DNA of 64,000 nt from Carboxylicivirga longa (GTDB lineage: Bacteria > Bacteroidota > Bacteroidia > Bacteroidales > Marinilabiliaceae), in contig NZ_JBNGOZ010000009.1 in NCBI RefSeq assembly GCF_050589825.1, forward strand, positions 120,648 through 184,647, given 5' to 3'. The translations under genes were made by a program, and so were the position numbers. Numbering within the stretch: the stretch's first letter is position 1; every line of letters starts with the position of its first letter. Shown piece after piece: positions 50,417 to 60,026 of the stretch. The notes under the pieces are model-generated. The model was not told the DNA's origin and ran no database searches. It saw only the letters and a program-made list of their open reading frames with translations.

Positions 50417-50968
50417 CTATTTATTTGATTTATCAACTAAATTTTTCAGAGCCGCCCATCGCGGATCCGTATCATCGTCCTGTTCCTCCTCCGTTTCTTC
50501 GTCAACCAAATAATCGTTCAGTTGATTTAGCATCTCAGCATCACAGGTAACGTTGCCATCTTCGTCTTCAGGGTGCAGGTGTCTGATTGGTAAAGCTACG
50601 CAAATAAGTTCGTAGATTAACTGCGCCACATTAACCGCGTGTTCATTATGTGGTAAAACAATAATCTCTTCCGTTGGTTCGTCATATTCCTCACCAAATT
50701 TGATATACACCAGTGAGGTGTTACTCAATGGAATGGTTAGTGTTCCCAGGCAATTGTCGCAAATGGTCTCCACCTGACCTTCAATCGTAAAATTCAAGCT
50801 AAACAGGGCCGAGCTTTTACTTAGTTCGACACAGGCTTTTAGCTGTCCTTTTTCTACCAGTGGCTGTTCAAACAACGCAAAGAATTCGTCACCTATTTCA
50901 TAGTTAAACAGGTGTTTGCCTTCTTTCAATCCCTTAAATGGAATACTGTAGTTTTTCAATCTGTCCAC
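50417..50968 (-). CDS. DUF177 (YceD) family protein
   Basis: 183 residues with the DUF177 pattern: a beta-rich N-terminus, a CDNCLG motif (VETICDNCLGTLTIPL), FGEEYDEPTEEIIVLPHNEH, then PIRHLHPEDEDGNVTCDAEM and an acidic tail of about 20 residues ending RWAALKNLVDKSNK. In plants and bacteria DUF177 proteins are linked with 23S rRNA accumulation; the gene is nearly always beside rpmF, as here. A -7 box TACTTTTG lies at 50991-50998 on the minus strand. Confidence 0.92.
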   Translation of the reverse strand: MDRLKNYSIPFKGLKEGKHLFNYEIGDEFFALFEQPLVEKGQLKACVELSKSSALFSLNFTIEGQVETICDNCLGTLTIPLSNTSLVYIKFGEEYDEPTEEIIVLPHNEHAVNVAQLIYELICVALPIRHLHPEDEDGNVTCDAEMLNQLNDYLVDEETEEEQDDDTDPRWAALKNLVDKSNK

Positions 50969-50990
50969 TTTTCCCTTTCTAAAAACTGTG

Positions 50991-50998
50991 CAAAAGTA
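50991..50998 (-). promoter_or_regulatory. -7 box of the DUF177-rpmF operon
   Basis: Minus-strand TACTTTTG, exact consensus, about 23 bases before the ATG; the transcript leader would be very short (about 16 bases). Confidence 0.6.
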
Positions 50999-51061
50999 TA
51001 AAATAAACCCAAGTAAGAAAAGGAATGTGCTTTTTTTTGTTTGTTAATAAGTCATAATGTT

Positions 51062-52216
51062 TCAGGCTTTTGGTAGACTTAACCTAAAGGTGGTGCCTTT
51101 GCCGGGAATCGACTCTTTAACAAATAGTTTGCCGCCATGATAACCTTCAATGATGCGGCGTGCCAGGGAAAGGCCGAGCCCCCAGCCCCTTGGCTTGGTG
51201 GTGTATCCTGGTCTGAATATAGTTTTAAATTGATTGCGCGGAAGACCTTTGCCTGTGTCGCTAATATCAACAAGTACATGACCGTTGGTTTGTTGTATGG
51301 CAATGTGTATGCTGCCTTTACCCTTGATGGCATCGACCGCATTTTTGCAAAGGTTCTCGATTACCCACTGAAACAGTACTTTATTGATATTCACCATCAG
51401 ATAGGGTTCCCTGCCGGTATCTATTGTTATATTTACGTTGGAGGCCGTGCGGCGGCGCAGGTAATCGATAATTTCATCGATGGCCAGTATCAGGGGCTGC
51501 TCGCTTAACTCGGGTTTGGCACCTATTTTTGAGAAGCGATCGGTAATTACTTGAAGGCGGCGGACGTCTTTCTCCAGTTCAAGCGCCAGTTCACTGTTTT
51601 CCTCTTTCAGCTTTAGTAGATCGACCCATCCCAGCAATGATGAGGTAGGGGTACCCAGCTGATGAGCTGTTTCCTTAGACATGCCCACCCATACCTGATC
51701 CTGCTCGGCTTTGCGTGCTCCATTAAAGGCAATGTATGCAATGGTAATGAATAAGCCTACAATGGCCAGCTGTATAATTGGGAACCATCCCAGTTTTTTA
51801 ATGAGTATGGAGTCGTCGAAATACAAATACTGACGCTCGTTAGGTCCCAGATCAATGACCAAAGGCTCCATTCGCGCCATCAGGCGTTTCAATTCTTTTT
51901 CTATGGCGGCCTTCTCGTTGCCTTCAGGTAGTTGCAGGTTACGGTGCGAATTAATGGTGGAGTCAGCATCAATAATGATAATGGGAATGGTTGTGTTTTG
52001 GCTGATGATTTCCAGTGTGAGCGCCAACTCATCTTCACCGGCACCGCTTTGGGTAATCTGTTTGATTGCCTGCATCCATATCTCCACACTTTTGCGCTCT
52101 TTTTCTTTGAGTTCGCTCGTGAGGTTATCGGTATAGATAAGGGTGAACAAGCCTATGGTAACAGCTGCAATGAGCAGGAATAGTTTCCAGACGCGTTTGT
52201 GGGTGTAAAAGTTCAT
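51062..52216 (-). CDS. Membrane sensor histidine kinase with AHQLGTP box
   Basis: 384 residues. Two membrane helices (about 10-28 and 146-165) bracket a 115-residue extracytoplasmic sensor region. The phosphoacceptor is His185 in KETAHQLGTP, a variant H-box used by a Bacteroidota kinase subgroup. HATPase motifs: ENLCKNAVDAI, DTGKGLPR and PGYTTKPRGWGLGLSL. There is no receiver. A response regulator should exist elsewhere. It follows the large hybrid kinase gene on the same strand by 63 bases, so they may share a transcript. Confidence 0.9.
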   Translation of the reverse strand: MNFYTHKRVWKLFLLIAAVTIGLFTLIYTDNLTSELKEKERKSVEIWMQAIKQITQSGAGEDELALTLEIISQNTTIPIIIIDADSTINSHRNLQLPEGNEKAAIEKELKRLMARMEPLVIDLGPNERQYLYFDDSILIKKLGWFPIIQLAIVGLFITIAYIAFNGARKAEQDQVWVGMSKETAHQLGTPTSSLLGWVDLLKLKEENSELALELEKDVRRLQVITDRFSKIGAKPELSEQPLILAIDEIIDYLRRRTASNVNITIDTGREPYLMVNINKVLFQWVIENLCKNAVDAIKGKGSIHIAIQQTNGHVLVDISDTGKGLPRNQFKTIFRPGYTTKPRGWGLGLSLARRIIEGYHGGKLFVKESIPGKGTTFRLSLPKA

Positions 52217-52279
52217 TGATGATTACATTGATGTGTTGCATTACTAACGCAGCTAAGGTGGTTTTATTACTGATGATGT

Positions 52280-55081
52280 TTAGACATTGCACCATTTGGC
52301 AATCATTCGCGAGAGGTCTTCTACTTTTGTCGGTTTGGTGATGAAATCGTCCATGCCGGCCTTTAGTACCTCTTCGCGCTCCGATTCCTCAACACTGGCG
52401 GTGAGGGCTATTATCGGGCATGTCACCTGGTTGCGTCGCATTTGCTCAATGGCTTGCAATCCGTTCATACGCGGCATTAGTACGTCCATAAAGACTATGT
52501 CGTAGGGATTGTTCTGTGTCTTTTCGAGGGCTTCGATACCATTATTGGCAATGTCTATCTGATGACCTATTTTTCCAAACAGATTGCGTGCAATACGTTG
52601 GTTTAGCACATTATCTTCGGCCAGTAATACTCTTAGGGGTTCCCTTTCGCTATCAGGGAGTGCGGGTCTGGGTGTTTCCACATTGGGAAGGAAACGCAGG
52701 ATAAATTCGGTTAATTGCTTTAGCTCAATGGGTTTGCGCAGATAGGCATCGACGCCCAATTGCTTGGCCAGTGAAGTGTTGCAGGGCTCAAAATCGGAGC
52801 TCTGCAGCAGGATGGGCATGCGCTTATGCAGGCGGTGGTTGTATATGTTTTGCAAGAAATCAAGACCGTTAAAATCCGGTCGCTGATCCACAATAAGTAG
52901 GTGGTGCTTACTGTCGGTGCGTATAATGTCGATGCTTTCGTTGGAGGGAGGTAGTATTTTATAGTCGATATGCAGCGAGTCGAGGTTCTTCATTAGGATA
53001 TTTACATGCATGGGTTCATCGCTGATAATGAAAGCACGTACTTTTTTTAAAGATGTGATATGGCTGTAGTTATAATGCTTTTGCTGTGTTTTAGCTTTAA
53101 AAGGCAGGGTAAAAGTAAATTCGGCCCCTGGCTGTTGTGGGTTATCGGAGATGCCCGATGGACTGTTAACCTGTATATCTCCCCCCATCATATTAATCAG
53201 TTGTTTTGAAATAGTGATGCCCAGGCCGCTACCACCGTACTTGCGTGTAGTGCTCTCGTCCTCCTGTGAGAATGAATTAAAGATACTCTCAAGTTTATCG
53301 GCATGTATGCCAATGCCCGTATCTTTGATGGAGAACAGAATGGCAGGTGAGCCGTTTAGATTTTTACTTTCCTTGATGCTAAGGTGTATCCGGCCTTCTT
53401 CAGTAAATTTAATGGCATTGCCCAGTAGGTTGTTAAGTACCTGGCGCACGCGTATGGGGTCTCCGATGTAGTTTTCAGGAAGGTTTACAAAAGTATTCCA
53501 GGTAAGTTGTATGTTTTTTTTATGCGCACGGGGCAGAAAAGCATTAATGGATTGTTCCACCTCCTCGTGCAGGTTAAAGGGCACTGATTCGATTTCAAAA
53601 CGGCCTGCCTCCATTTTTGAGAAATCAAGTATGTCATTGATAAGTGCCAGCAATGTGTCGGCCGATCGTTTGACAACGCTCAGTAGTTTGCGGTCGTGGT
53701 TATCTTTTTCCGAGGTAAGTAAAATATCGGTCATGCCAATGATGCCATTGAGGGGTGTGCGTAACTCGTGGCTGATATTGGCAATAAATGTGGATTTAGC
53801 TTTGTGGGTCAGCTCTTCGTTCTTACGCTCATTTTCCAGCGATGATACCTCTACAAAAACCTGAATGGTATAGCGCTCATGCAAAAGATAGAAAGGGATT
53901 TGATCGTGCAGGATGACGGACTCTTCGTTATTCTTGCTCTTAAGAATATATTTATTCGATTGGTTGGAATAGGATGTTTTGTCAAGCCTTATCTTGTTTT
54001 CAAATAGAATTTCATCACGCGCAATGCGGCCTATCAATTGATCTTCGTCAGTAAAAGCAAAGAGTCTTAATGCTGCTTTGTTCACCTGTCTTATGCGGTT
54101 GCTGCTATCCATTAATACTACACCAACCGGCATGTAATATACCATTTTACGAAGTGCTTCTTCTGATTTCTTTATGGCTTCACGGTCTTTTAGGTAGCGA
54201 TGTTGGTAAAGGCTAAAGATGAATAGTATAAGGCAGATAATAATTAGGGATATACCACCTACCAGGAATGAGTAGCGAACAATGGAAGCCGTAATAATTT
54301 TGAGGGGCATAGAAAATGCCAGATGGTAGCCAATGCCATTGAGGTAAAGACGACTGAATACCGTGAGTACTTTTGTTGACCGATTGTTAATCATTAGCTC
54401 ATGCACTGAAGCATACCAGTCTTTTTCAATACCGCAATGAGTGGCATGATCCATAAGAGGAGTAAAATTGGGGGCGTGAAGGGTATTATATACCACCGTG
54501 CCATTAGGTTTTACTACCCATTGAAAATGAATGTCCTCTAGATGGAAGTTGTGAAATACCGACGTGAAAAAGGCATCCAGATCCATATCGAAGCGCACAT
54601 AGCCTACTATATTATCATCATCGAGCAATGGTTGAAGGTATATAATGCTTGTGCCCTGTGGATTAATCAGTACGTTGGCCGATCGTAGGTCAATGTAATC
54701 GTTGCTGTTAAATGCAGAGATGAAGGTGCCATTCTCGGCTCGTTGCAGCTCAAAGCTGTTGCCTTTAACGTCATACACTTTTAGTTGACTCAGGTGTTCG
54801 CTAAAGCTGGTGTATAATATTTCAAGGCGTTTTTGTACCTCAATGTCTTTGCCGCCCTTTGTAAACAGTTTGCTGAGTTCGTTTTGTGCAATCAGTATGG
54901 AGATGCTGGTGTTGGTTTTGTTTGTAAACTGGCTGAGTTTATCGCGCACCATCACCGACTGCTTGTGAAGTATGTCCTTTTGCATATTGAGTTGCCAGTG
55001 ATAGGTATCAACATAGTAATAGACGTTGGCGGTTATCAAGAAGGCAATGCTGATAAATGCTATGACATAAGCTTTTCTCAT
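52280..55081 (-). CDS. Hybrid sensor kinase with extracytoplasmic sensor and two receivers
   Basis: 933 residues. Membrane helix (about 7-27), an extracytoplasmic sensor domain of about 240 residues of Cache-like pattern (FDMDLDAFFTSVFHNF), second helix (about 270-293), PAS (about 310-415), HisKA with His438 (ISHELRTPLNG), HATPase (LLGNAIKF, DTGIGI, GGSGLGITIS). Receiver 1 (about 675-790) is atypical: the acidic pair is reduced (IISDEPM) but LLIVDQRP keeps an Asp and YLRKPI the Lys. Receiver 2 is standard (LLAEDN, IVFMDVLMP, ALTAS, FITKP). The tandem receivers resemble phosphorelay kinases that signal through an HPt protein. Confidence 0.9.
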   Translation of the reverse strand: MRKAYVIAFISIAFLITANVYYYVDTYHWQLNMQKDILHKQSVMVRDKLSQFTNKTNTSISILIAQNELSKLFTKGGKDIEVQKRLEILYTSFSEHLSQLKVYDVKGNSFELQRAENGTFISAFNSNDYIDLRSANVLINPQGTSIIYLQPLLDDDNIVGYVRFDMDLDAFFTSVFHNFHLEDIHFQWVVKPNGTVVYNTLHAPNFTPLMDHATHCGIEKDWYASVHELMINNRSTKVLTVFSRLYLNGIGYHLAFSMPLKIITASIVRYSFLVGGISLIIICLILFIFSLYQHRYLKDREAIKKSEEALRKMVYYMPVGVVLMDSSNRIRQVNKAALRLFAFTDEDQLIGRIARDEILFENKIRLDKTSYSNQSNKYILKSKNNEESVILHDQIPFYLLHERYTIQVFVEVSSLENERKNEELTHKAKSTFIANISHELRTPLNGIIGMTDILLTSEKDNHDRKLLSVVKRSADTLLALINDILDFSKMEAGRFEIESVPFNLHEEVEQSINAFLPRAHKKNIQLTWNTFVNLPENYIGDPIRVRQVLNNLLGNAIKFTEEGRIHLSIKESKNLNGSPAILFSIKDTGIGIHADKLESIFNSFSQEDESTTRKYGGSGLGITISKQLINMMGGDIQVNSPSGISDNPQQPGAEFTFTLPFKAKTQQKHYNYSHITSLKKVRAFIISDEPMHVNILMKNLDSLHIDYKILPPSNESIDIIRTDSKHHLLIVDQRPDFNGLDFLQNIYNHRLHKRMPILLQSSDFEPCNTSLAKQLGVDAYLRKPIELKQLTEFILRFLPNVETPRPALPDSEREPLRVLLAEDNVLNQRIARNLFGKIGHQIDIANNGIEALEKTQNNPYDIVFMDVLMPRMNGLQAIEQMRRNQVTCPIIALTASVEESEREEVLKAGMDDFITKPTKVEDLSRMIAKWCNV

Positions 55082-55109
55082 GTTTTAAAGGTCTCAAGAT
55101 ACAGGATTT

Positions 55110-56039
55110 TCACCTGTATTTCTCGTTCCGATCCAGTAAGATGCTCAGGTAGCTTTCGTAACGCGAAAGGGCTATGTTCCCTTTTTCTACGGCGTTTTTC
55201 ACTGAGCAGCCCGGTTCGCTGTAATGGCTGCAATTATTAAAACGGCAATCTTGTGAATATTCAAATATCTCTTTAAAGTAATGGTATAGCTCCTCTTTCT
55301 CAATATGGATCAGACCGAAGCCTCGTATGCCCGGTGTATCAATAATATATCCGCCAATATTGAGCGGATGCATCTCAGCAAAAGTGGTGGTGTGCTTACC
55401 CGCGTGATGGAGGGCTGATATTTCCGCTGTCTTCAGATTGAGCTCGGGCTCTATACGGTTAATCAGCGTGGATTTACCCACACCCGAATGACCGCTTAAT
55501 ACAGTGATTTTATCCTTCAACAATGCTTCTACCTCGCTTAAGTCGCTTTGTTTTTTTGCCGACACGGCAAGGGTAGGGTAGCCAATGCCCTCGTATAAGT
55601 TACGCCACTCTTTCAATGTGGCCTGATGCTTATTGTCGTAGCGGTCGGTTTTATTAAATATTAGGGTAACGGGTATGCCGTAGGCTTCGGATGCCGCAAT
55701 AAAACGATCGACAAATACGCGGGAGGTCATGGGGTAGTTAATGGTGACGATCAATACCGCCTGATCAACATTGGCGGCTAGTATGTGCGATTCTTTGGAC
55801 AAGTTGGTGGCCTTGCGGATAATGTAATTCTTACGTTCTTTAATTTCTGATATTACGCCTTCGCCAGCCCCATCGTCATCAAAAACAACCTGATCGCCCA
55901 CTGCCACAGGATTTGTACTTTTAATGCCCCGTAGGCGTATTTTACCACGAATGCGGCAAACTGTTACTGCCCCGTCTTCGGTGAGTACGGAGTATCTGCT
56001 GCCGGTAGATTTTATTACTAAACCGTTCTGTTGAACCAT
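55110..56039 (-). CDS. rsgA: Ribosome small-subunit-dependent GTPase A
   Basis: 309 residues with the circularly permuted GTPase order: an OB-fold N-terminus, G4 (FNKTDRYD), SAKK, then G1 GHSGVGKST, G3 DTPGIRGF, and a C-terminal zinc site (CRFNNCSHYSEPGC). It assists late maturation of the 30S subunit, releasing from it on GTP hydrolysis. It is followed 28 bases later by the hybrid kinase gene on the same strand. A -7 box TATTTTTG is at 56057-56064 (minus strand). Confidence 0.95.
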   Translation of the reverse strand: MVQQNGLVIKSTGSRYSVLTEDGAVTVCRIRGKIRLRGIKSTNPVAVGDQVVFDDDGAGEGVISEIKERKNYIIRKATNLSKESHILAANVDQAVLIVTINYPMTSRVFVDRFIAASEAYGIPVTLIFNKTDRYDNKHQATLKEWRNLYEGIGYPTLAVSAKKQSDLSEVEALLKDKITVLSGHSGVGKSTLINRIEPELNLKTAEISALHHAGKHTTTFAEMHPLNIGGYIIDTPGIRGFGLIHIEKEELYHYFKEIFEYSQDCRFNNCSHYSEPGCSVKNAVEKGNIALSRYESYLSILLDRNEKYR

Positions 56040-56056
56040 CCAAAATTCATTTTCTT

Positions 56057-56064
56057 CAAAAATA
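56057..56064 (-). promoter_or_regulatory. -7 box of rsgA
   Basis: Minus-strand TATTTTTG, exact consensus, about 18 bases before the ATG. Confidence 0.55.
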
Positions 56065-56333
56065 CATTATTGAATCCAAATATTCTTAATGTCAGGCTTA
56101 TCTTTTTATTCTGCGCCTAAAGGCCGTTTTATAAAGCATCCATATTTAGTCGGTAATATGCTTGCCTGGCTCATTTTTATCATTTTATTTTTATCATTTT
56201 CACGCATGTATTGATGAATAGTTCTGATTTTTACACCAACGGCCTTGTTTTGTTTAGTAAGGTGTGTGTTTATGGTACTTAAATATCTATTTTTGTAGTA
56301 TTGCATTGATCAACGAATCAGATATTTAACCCG
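56065..56333. other. Divergent gap between rsgA and the PAS/GAF kinase gene
   Basis: AT-rich, with promoter boxes at both ends. A minus-strand 66-codon frame (56106-56306) is not convincing as a gene. Confidence 0.4.
56288..56295 (+). promoter_or_regulatory. -7 box of the PAS/GAF kinase gene
   Basis: TATTTTTG, exact consensus, 39 bases before the GTG start at 56334. Confidence 0.5.
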
Positions 56334-59300
56334 GTGAGCATAAACAAGGAACAGCTACTATTGGCCGAGAATACCCGCCTGAAGCGCATGATGAAGCGGA
56401 TGTACGAGGGAATGTGGGGTGGGCCCTTTCATCCCGACACGAAGGATAAAGCTGTATCCTCGGGTTATCTGCCGCTTTACTTGTCCTCTTTATTGGCGCG
56501 TGATAAGGCCATTGAACAACGCATCAGCGAGGCCTTAGAGGCCTTGGGGCGATTTGCCGATGTAAGCCGCATCTATATCTTCGAAAACCATGCTGATGAG
56601 CTTACCTTTTCTAATACTTACGAATGGTGTAACGAGGCGGTGCTACCCGCAAAAGAGAGTCTTCAAAAGCTTTCGTATGATAATTTTAAGGCCTGGAAGC
56701 AGATATTAATAGATGATGGTTATTTAAAGGCAAGTGACATACACACATTGCCTCGCGAAATCACCGAAAAACTTGCTTCACAGGGTATCCAATCGGTGTT
56801 GGCCTACCCCTTGTGGGTCAAAGAGCGTTATTATGGCTTTATTGGCTTTGATGAATGTAGCTTTCAGCGCGAATGGCTACCCCACGAAACAGATCTGTTG
56901 CAAATGGCCTCGCGCCTTATCGCTCATGCATTTGAACGCGAAGAGGTGGCATCTGACTTGCGAAGGAGCCACGCTGAGATACTGAATGTAAATCGTGAAC
57001 TGGCGGATAAGGAGCAATTCCTGCAAAACTTATTGAGTTCTGCGCCCATCGGTATTATTCTTGTAAAAGATCACATTATTCAATATGTGAATGATGCTAC
57101 CATGAAACAGTCAGGATACAGCAAGGATGAGCTGGAGGGTGAGTCGCTTGCTAATTTGTATTATGAGGGTAAACGCAATCCGGCGGAGGTGCAACAATTC
57201 TATGATGACATTGACCGGCTAGGTGTTGCCAGTCTTGAAGCGCGAATGCGGGGTAAGGATGGTGGTGAGATGGTTATTCGCGTATTGGGAACAAGGGCAC
57301 CCAAGGGCAATGGTGATAATAGTTATCTGCTAATTGGCGAGGATGTTACGCAGGTGAAGAAGACCGAAAATCATCTGCGCGAAAGCGAAGAGCGTAACCG
57401 TAAGCTTATTGAAGCCACTATTGATGGTATTTTTATTATCGATGAGCAAAAACACATTGTTTATGCCAATATGTCGGCTTGCGAAATGCTCAATTATTCC
57501 CATGAGGAGATTTTTAAGCTGTGCATCAACGATGTATTTCCCAATACCACTTTTGTGGAGGGTTTTATTGATACACTTGGGAGGGTGAAGAAGGGTGACG
57601 ATTATAAAGGAGATACGCAATTGATAGGTAAGGAAGGTCAGGTGCTGCATGCCGAGATTTATGTTACCACCCTTAACCTTGAAGGTAAGCTACACTATTA
57701 TGTATCGGTGCATAATATTACAAAGCGTAAAAATAATGAAGCCTCCTTGCGCAGTAGTGAGCAGAAGTTTAGGGCGCTCACTGAAAATTCGCGCGACCAT
57801 ATTCTGCGCATCAATAATCACGCTGAGTTGTCTTTTTGTAACGCTGCCTTTTTGAAGGATTTTGAGCTGGATGAGCGTAGTTGTGTAGGGCATAAGCTAA
57901 AATCCATCAAGGCATTGCCCAAAGAATTGGTGGAAGGTTTAATGGTAGCCGTTGATCATGTACTAGTGGCGTGCTGCTCTTCCACTGTAGAGATAGAATA
58001 TCGTTTTAAAGATACTATACGCACCTTTGACTGGACCCTAACCCCGGAAACAGACAACAGTCATATCTCATCTCTTCTGATTGTGGGACGTGACTATACT
58101 CAACGGAAGAAAGCTGAGCAGGAACTGTTGGAGGCCAAAGAAAAAGCAGTGGGTGCCGATAAGCTGAAGTCAGCTTTTTTGGCCAACATGAGTCACGAGA
58201 TACGCACTCCTCTTAATGCCATAGTGGGCTTTACCAATCTCCTGAAGGAAGAGGGCATATCGGAAGAAGAGAAGACAGAGTATATCGATATTGTTAATAA
58301 AAGTTCGGAGAACCTGATGGATCTTATTAATGATATTGTTGATCTGGCTAAGATAGAGAGTGGTGAGTTGAGCCTGGAAAAAGAGATGGTGAATATTGGG
58401 CAATTGATGAGTGAGTTGTATCATATTTATCAGAAGCGCATGGCCCTCGACCAAAAAAATCATTTAAAATTTTATCTCAACCTGCCCGATAACGAGGTTG
58501 AACAGTCGCTTAACTGCGATCCTCGTCGGGTGCGTCAGGTGCTTAATAATCTGCTGGCTAATGCCTTTAAATTCACTCAAAAGGGATTTATAGAGTTTGG
58601 CTATACAACCAATGATCATGAGCTTCGTTTCTATGTGCGCGATACCGGTATTGGCATTCCAGGACTTAAGCAGTCGTTTGTTTTTGAGCCTTTCCGACAG
58701 GCCGATGAAAGTACTTCCAAGCATTATGGAGGTACCGGTTTGGGATTGTCTATCTGTAAGCGATTAGTATCGGCCCATGGCGGTTCCATTGGCCTTGTTT
58801 CGGAAGAGGAGACCGGATCTGAATTTTACTTTACGCTGCCCCTGCAGAAGACACCTCTTGCCTCCAAAAAAATTATGGAGGAAGTGTCCGAGGGGAAGAA
58901 ACGACCCGCGGGGGACATAAGTGTGGAAACCTGTGTGGTGACGCGCGCCAATTATACCTGGCCCAATAAAATGATGTTACTGATAGATGCCACCAGTACG
59001 GCTCAACTGCAAATGCGCAAGGTACTGGATCGTACACGCATTACGTTAATATCGGCACGTACACAAAAGTCGGCACGCGAGCTGCTGCTCAAGCGCAATG
59101 ATATTCATATTGTACTAATGGACCTGGAAATGCCGGGTCTGGAGCTGTCAAATTTTATTTCGGACATTCGCCAACTCGGCATTTATGTGCCTGTTATCGG
59201 ACAAACCAGCAAGCCGCTCTCTGAGGAGGAGCGAAACCGATACCTGCGCATGGGTTTTAGCAATGTGTTTCAGAAGCCCGTGGATGCCGATCGTCTTTTG

Positions 59301-59339
59301 CACGCCTTTAACGAGGCGCTGAGTGGTGTCCCCGTGTAA
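56334..59339 (+). CDS. Cytosolic GAF/PAS hybrid histidine kinase with degenerate receiver
   Basis: 1001 residues from a GTG; no better in-frame start exists upstream (an in-frame TGA lies 27 bases before). No membrane helix. Order: short N-terminal coil, GAF (about 55-205, RIYIFENHADELTFSNTYEW), three PAS domains (about 215-335, 345-460, 470-590), HisKA with His621 (MSHEIRTPLNAI), HATPase (NNLLANAFKF, DTGIGIPG, GGTGLGLS). The C-terminal receiver keeps LMDLEMPG, GQTS and QKPV, but its acidic pair is reduced to one Asp (LLIDAT), so phosphotransfer may be impaired. It points away from rsgA and converges on cvpA with two bases between stops. Confidence 0.9.
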   Translation: MSINKEQLLLAENTRLKRMMKRMYEGMWGGPFHPDTKDKAVSSGYLPLYLSSLLARDKAIEQRISEALEALGRFADVSRIYIFENHADELTFSNTYEWCNEAVLPAKESLQKLSYDNFKAWKQILIDDGYLKASDIHTLPREITEKLASQGIQSVLAYPLWVKERYYGFIGFDECSFQREWLPHETDLLQMASRLIAHAFEREEVASDLRRSHAEILNVNRELADKEQFLQNLLSSAPIGIILVKDHIIQYVNDATMKQSGYSKDELEGESLANLYYEGKRNPAEVQQFYDDIDRLGVASLEARMRGKDGGEMVIRVLGTRAPKGNGDNSYLLIGEDVTQVKKTENHLRESEERNRKLIEATIDGIFIIDEQKHIVYANMSACEMLNYSHEEIFKLCINDVFPNTTFVEGFIDTLGRVKKGDDYKGDTQLIGKEGQVLHAEIYVTTLNLEGKLHYYVSVHNITKRKNNEASLRSSEQKFRALTENSRDHILRINNHAELSFCNAAFLKDFELDERSCVGHKLKSIKALPKELVEGLMVAVDHVLVACCSSTVEIEYRFKDTIRTFDWTLTPETDNSHISSLLIVGRDYTQRKKAEQELLEAKEKAVGADKLKSAFLANMSHEIRTPLNAIVGFTNLLKEEGISEEEKTEYIDIVNKSSENLMDLINDIVDLAKIESGELSLEKEMVNIGQLMSELYHIYQKRMALDQKNHLKFYLNLPDNEVEQSLNCDPRRVRQVLNNLLANAFKFTQKGFIEFGYTTNDHELRFYVRDTGIGIPGLKQSFVFEPFRQADESTSKHYGGTGLGLSICKRLVSAHGGSIGLVSEEETGSEFYFTLPLQKTPLASKKIMEEVSEGKKRPAGDISVETCVVTRANYTWPNKMMLLIDATSTAQLQMRKVLDRTRITLISARTQKSARELLLKRNDIHIVLMDLEMPGLELSNFISDIRQLGIYVPVIGQTSKPLSEEERNRYLRMGFSNVFQKPVDADRLLHAFNEALSGVPV

Positions 59340-59341
59340 TG

Positions 59342-59863
59342 CTATACATCAATGCCTTTACGGGCACTGTCAATCTGCTCTCTTACATCATCAAACTGAA
59401 GGTAGGGAAATACCGAGGGGGCTATGTTGCGCAGGGGCTCGTACAGGTGCGATGATTCTTTCTCTGACTCGGGAATTATGCTATAGCTGCGCGCAAAACT
59501 ATCCAGTATGGCAATCACCACACTAATAATAAAGGCATATTTGAGCACACTGAAAATAGCACCCAGCACGCGGTTAATCATGCCCAGGGCAATGGCGCTC
59601 ACTAGTTTGTCTATTGCTTTGGCCAGTAAGTGAATACCGACGACAATAAGAATGAAGGTGCATACAAAGGCGATGATGCCAATATAGGATGAGTCGATGT
59701 GTTCACTGAGAAATGATTCGGTGACGCTACTGAACCTTATGGCACCGAACAACCCCAGCACCAGGGCTGCTAAAGATGAGAGTTCAATGATTAAGCCGTT
59801 TTTTAGGCCTTTTATTATGGCCAATATCAAAATGATACCGGTGATAATGTCGAAATAATTCAT
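59342..59863 (-). CDS. CvpA family membrane protein
   Basis: 173 residues with four membrane helices and the CvpA pattern FDIITGIILILAIIKGLKNG at the start, GLFGAIRFSS, and LGMINRVLGAIFSVLKYAF. CvpA proteins affect colicin V production and bile or envelope stress in other bacteria. The C-terminal tail is soluble, ending SARKGIDV. Convergent with the kinase gene and divergent from the GH84 gene. Confidence 0.88.
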   Translation of the reverse strand: MNYFDIITGIILILAIIKGLKNGLIIELSSLAALVLGLFGAIRFSSVTESFLSEHIDSSYIGIIAFVCTFILIVVGIHLLAKAIDKLVSAIALGMINRVLGAIFSVLKYAFIISVVIAILDSFARSYSIIPESEKESSHLYEPLRNIAPSVFPYLQFDDVREQIDSARKGIDV

Positions 59864-59945
59864 CTGTTTAAGCTTAGCAGAATTTTCTCTTTGTTATGTT
59901 CTTGTTTACCGCTCTAAAATTAGGAAAAGAATTCAGATAATTCTT

Positions 59946-59953
59946 TATTTTTG
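59946..59953 (+). promoter_or_regulatory. -7 box of the GH84 gene
   Basis: TATTTTTG, exact consensus, about 74 bases before the chosen ATG. The -33 box is unclear. Confidence 0.5.
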
Positions 59954-60026
59954 GCATCTTGCCACCTTAATTAAGCCCTAAGCATATAATTTGCAATTAT
60001 TAAATTCTATTATCAAATACACAAAC

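Noticed and set aside
56106..56306. 66-codon minus-strand frame in the rsgA/kinase gap
   Set aside because: AT-rich gap, no promoter in its orientation, lysine/asparagine-rich product with no family; overlaps the kinase promoter.
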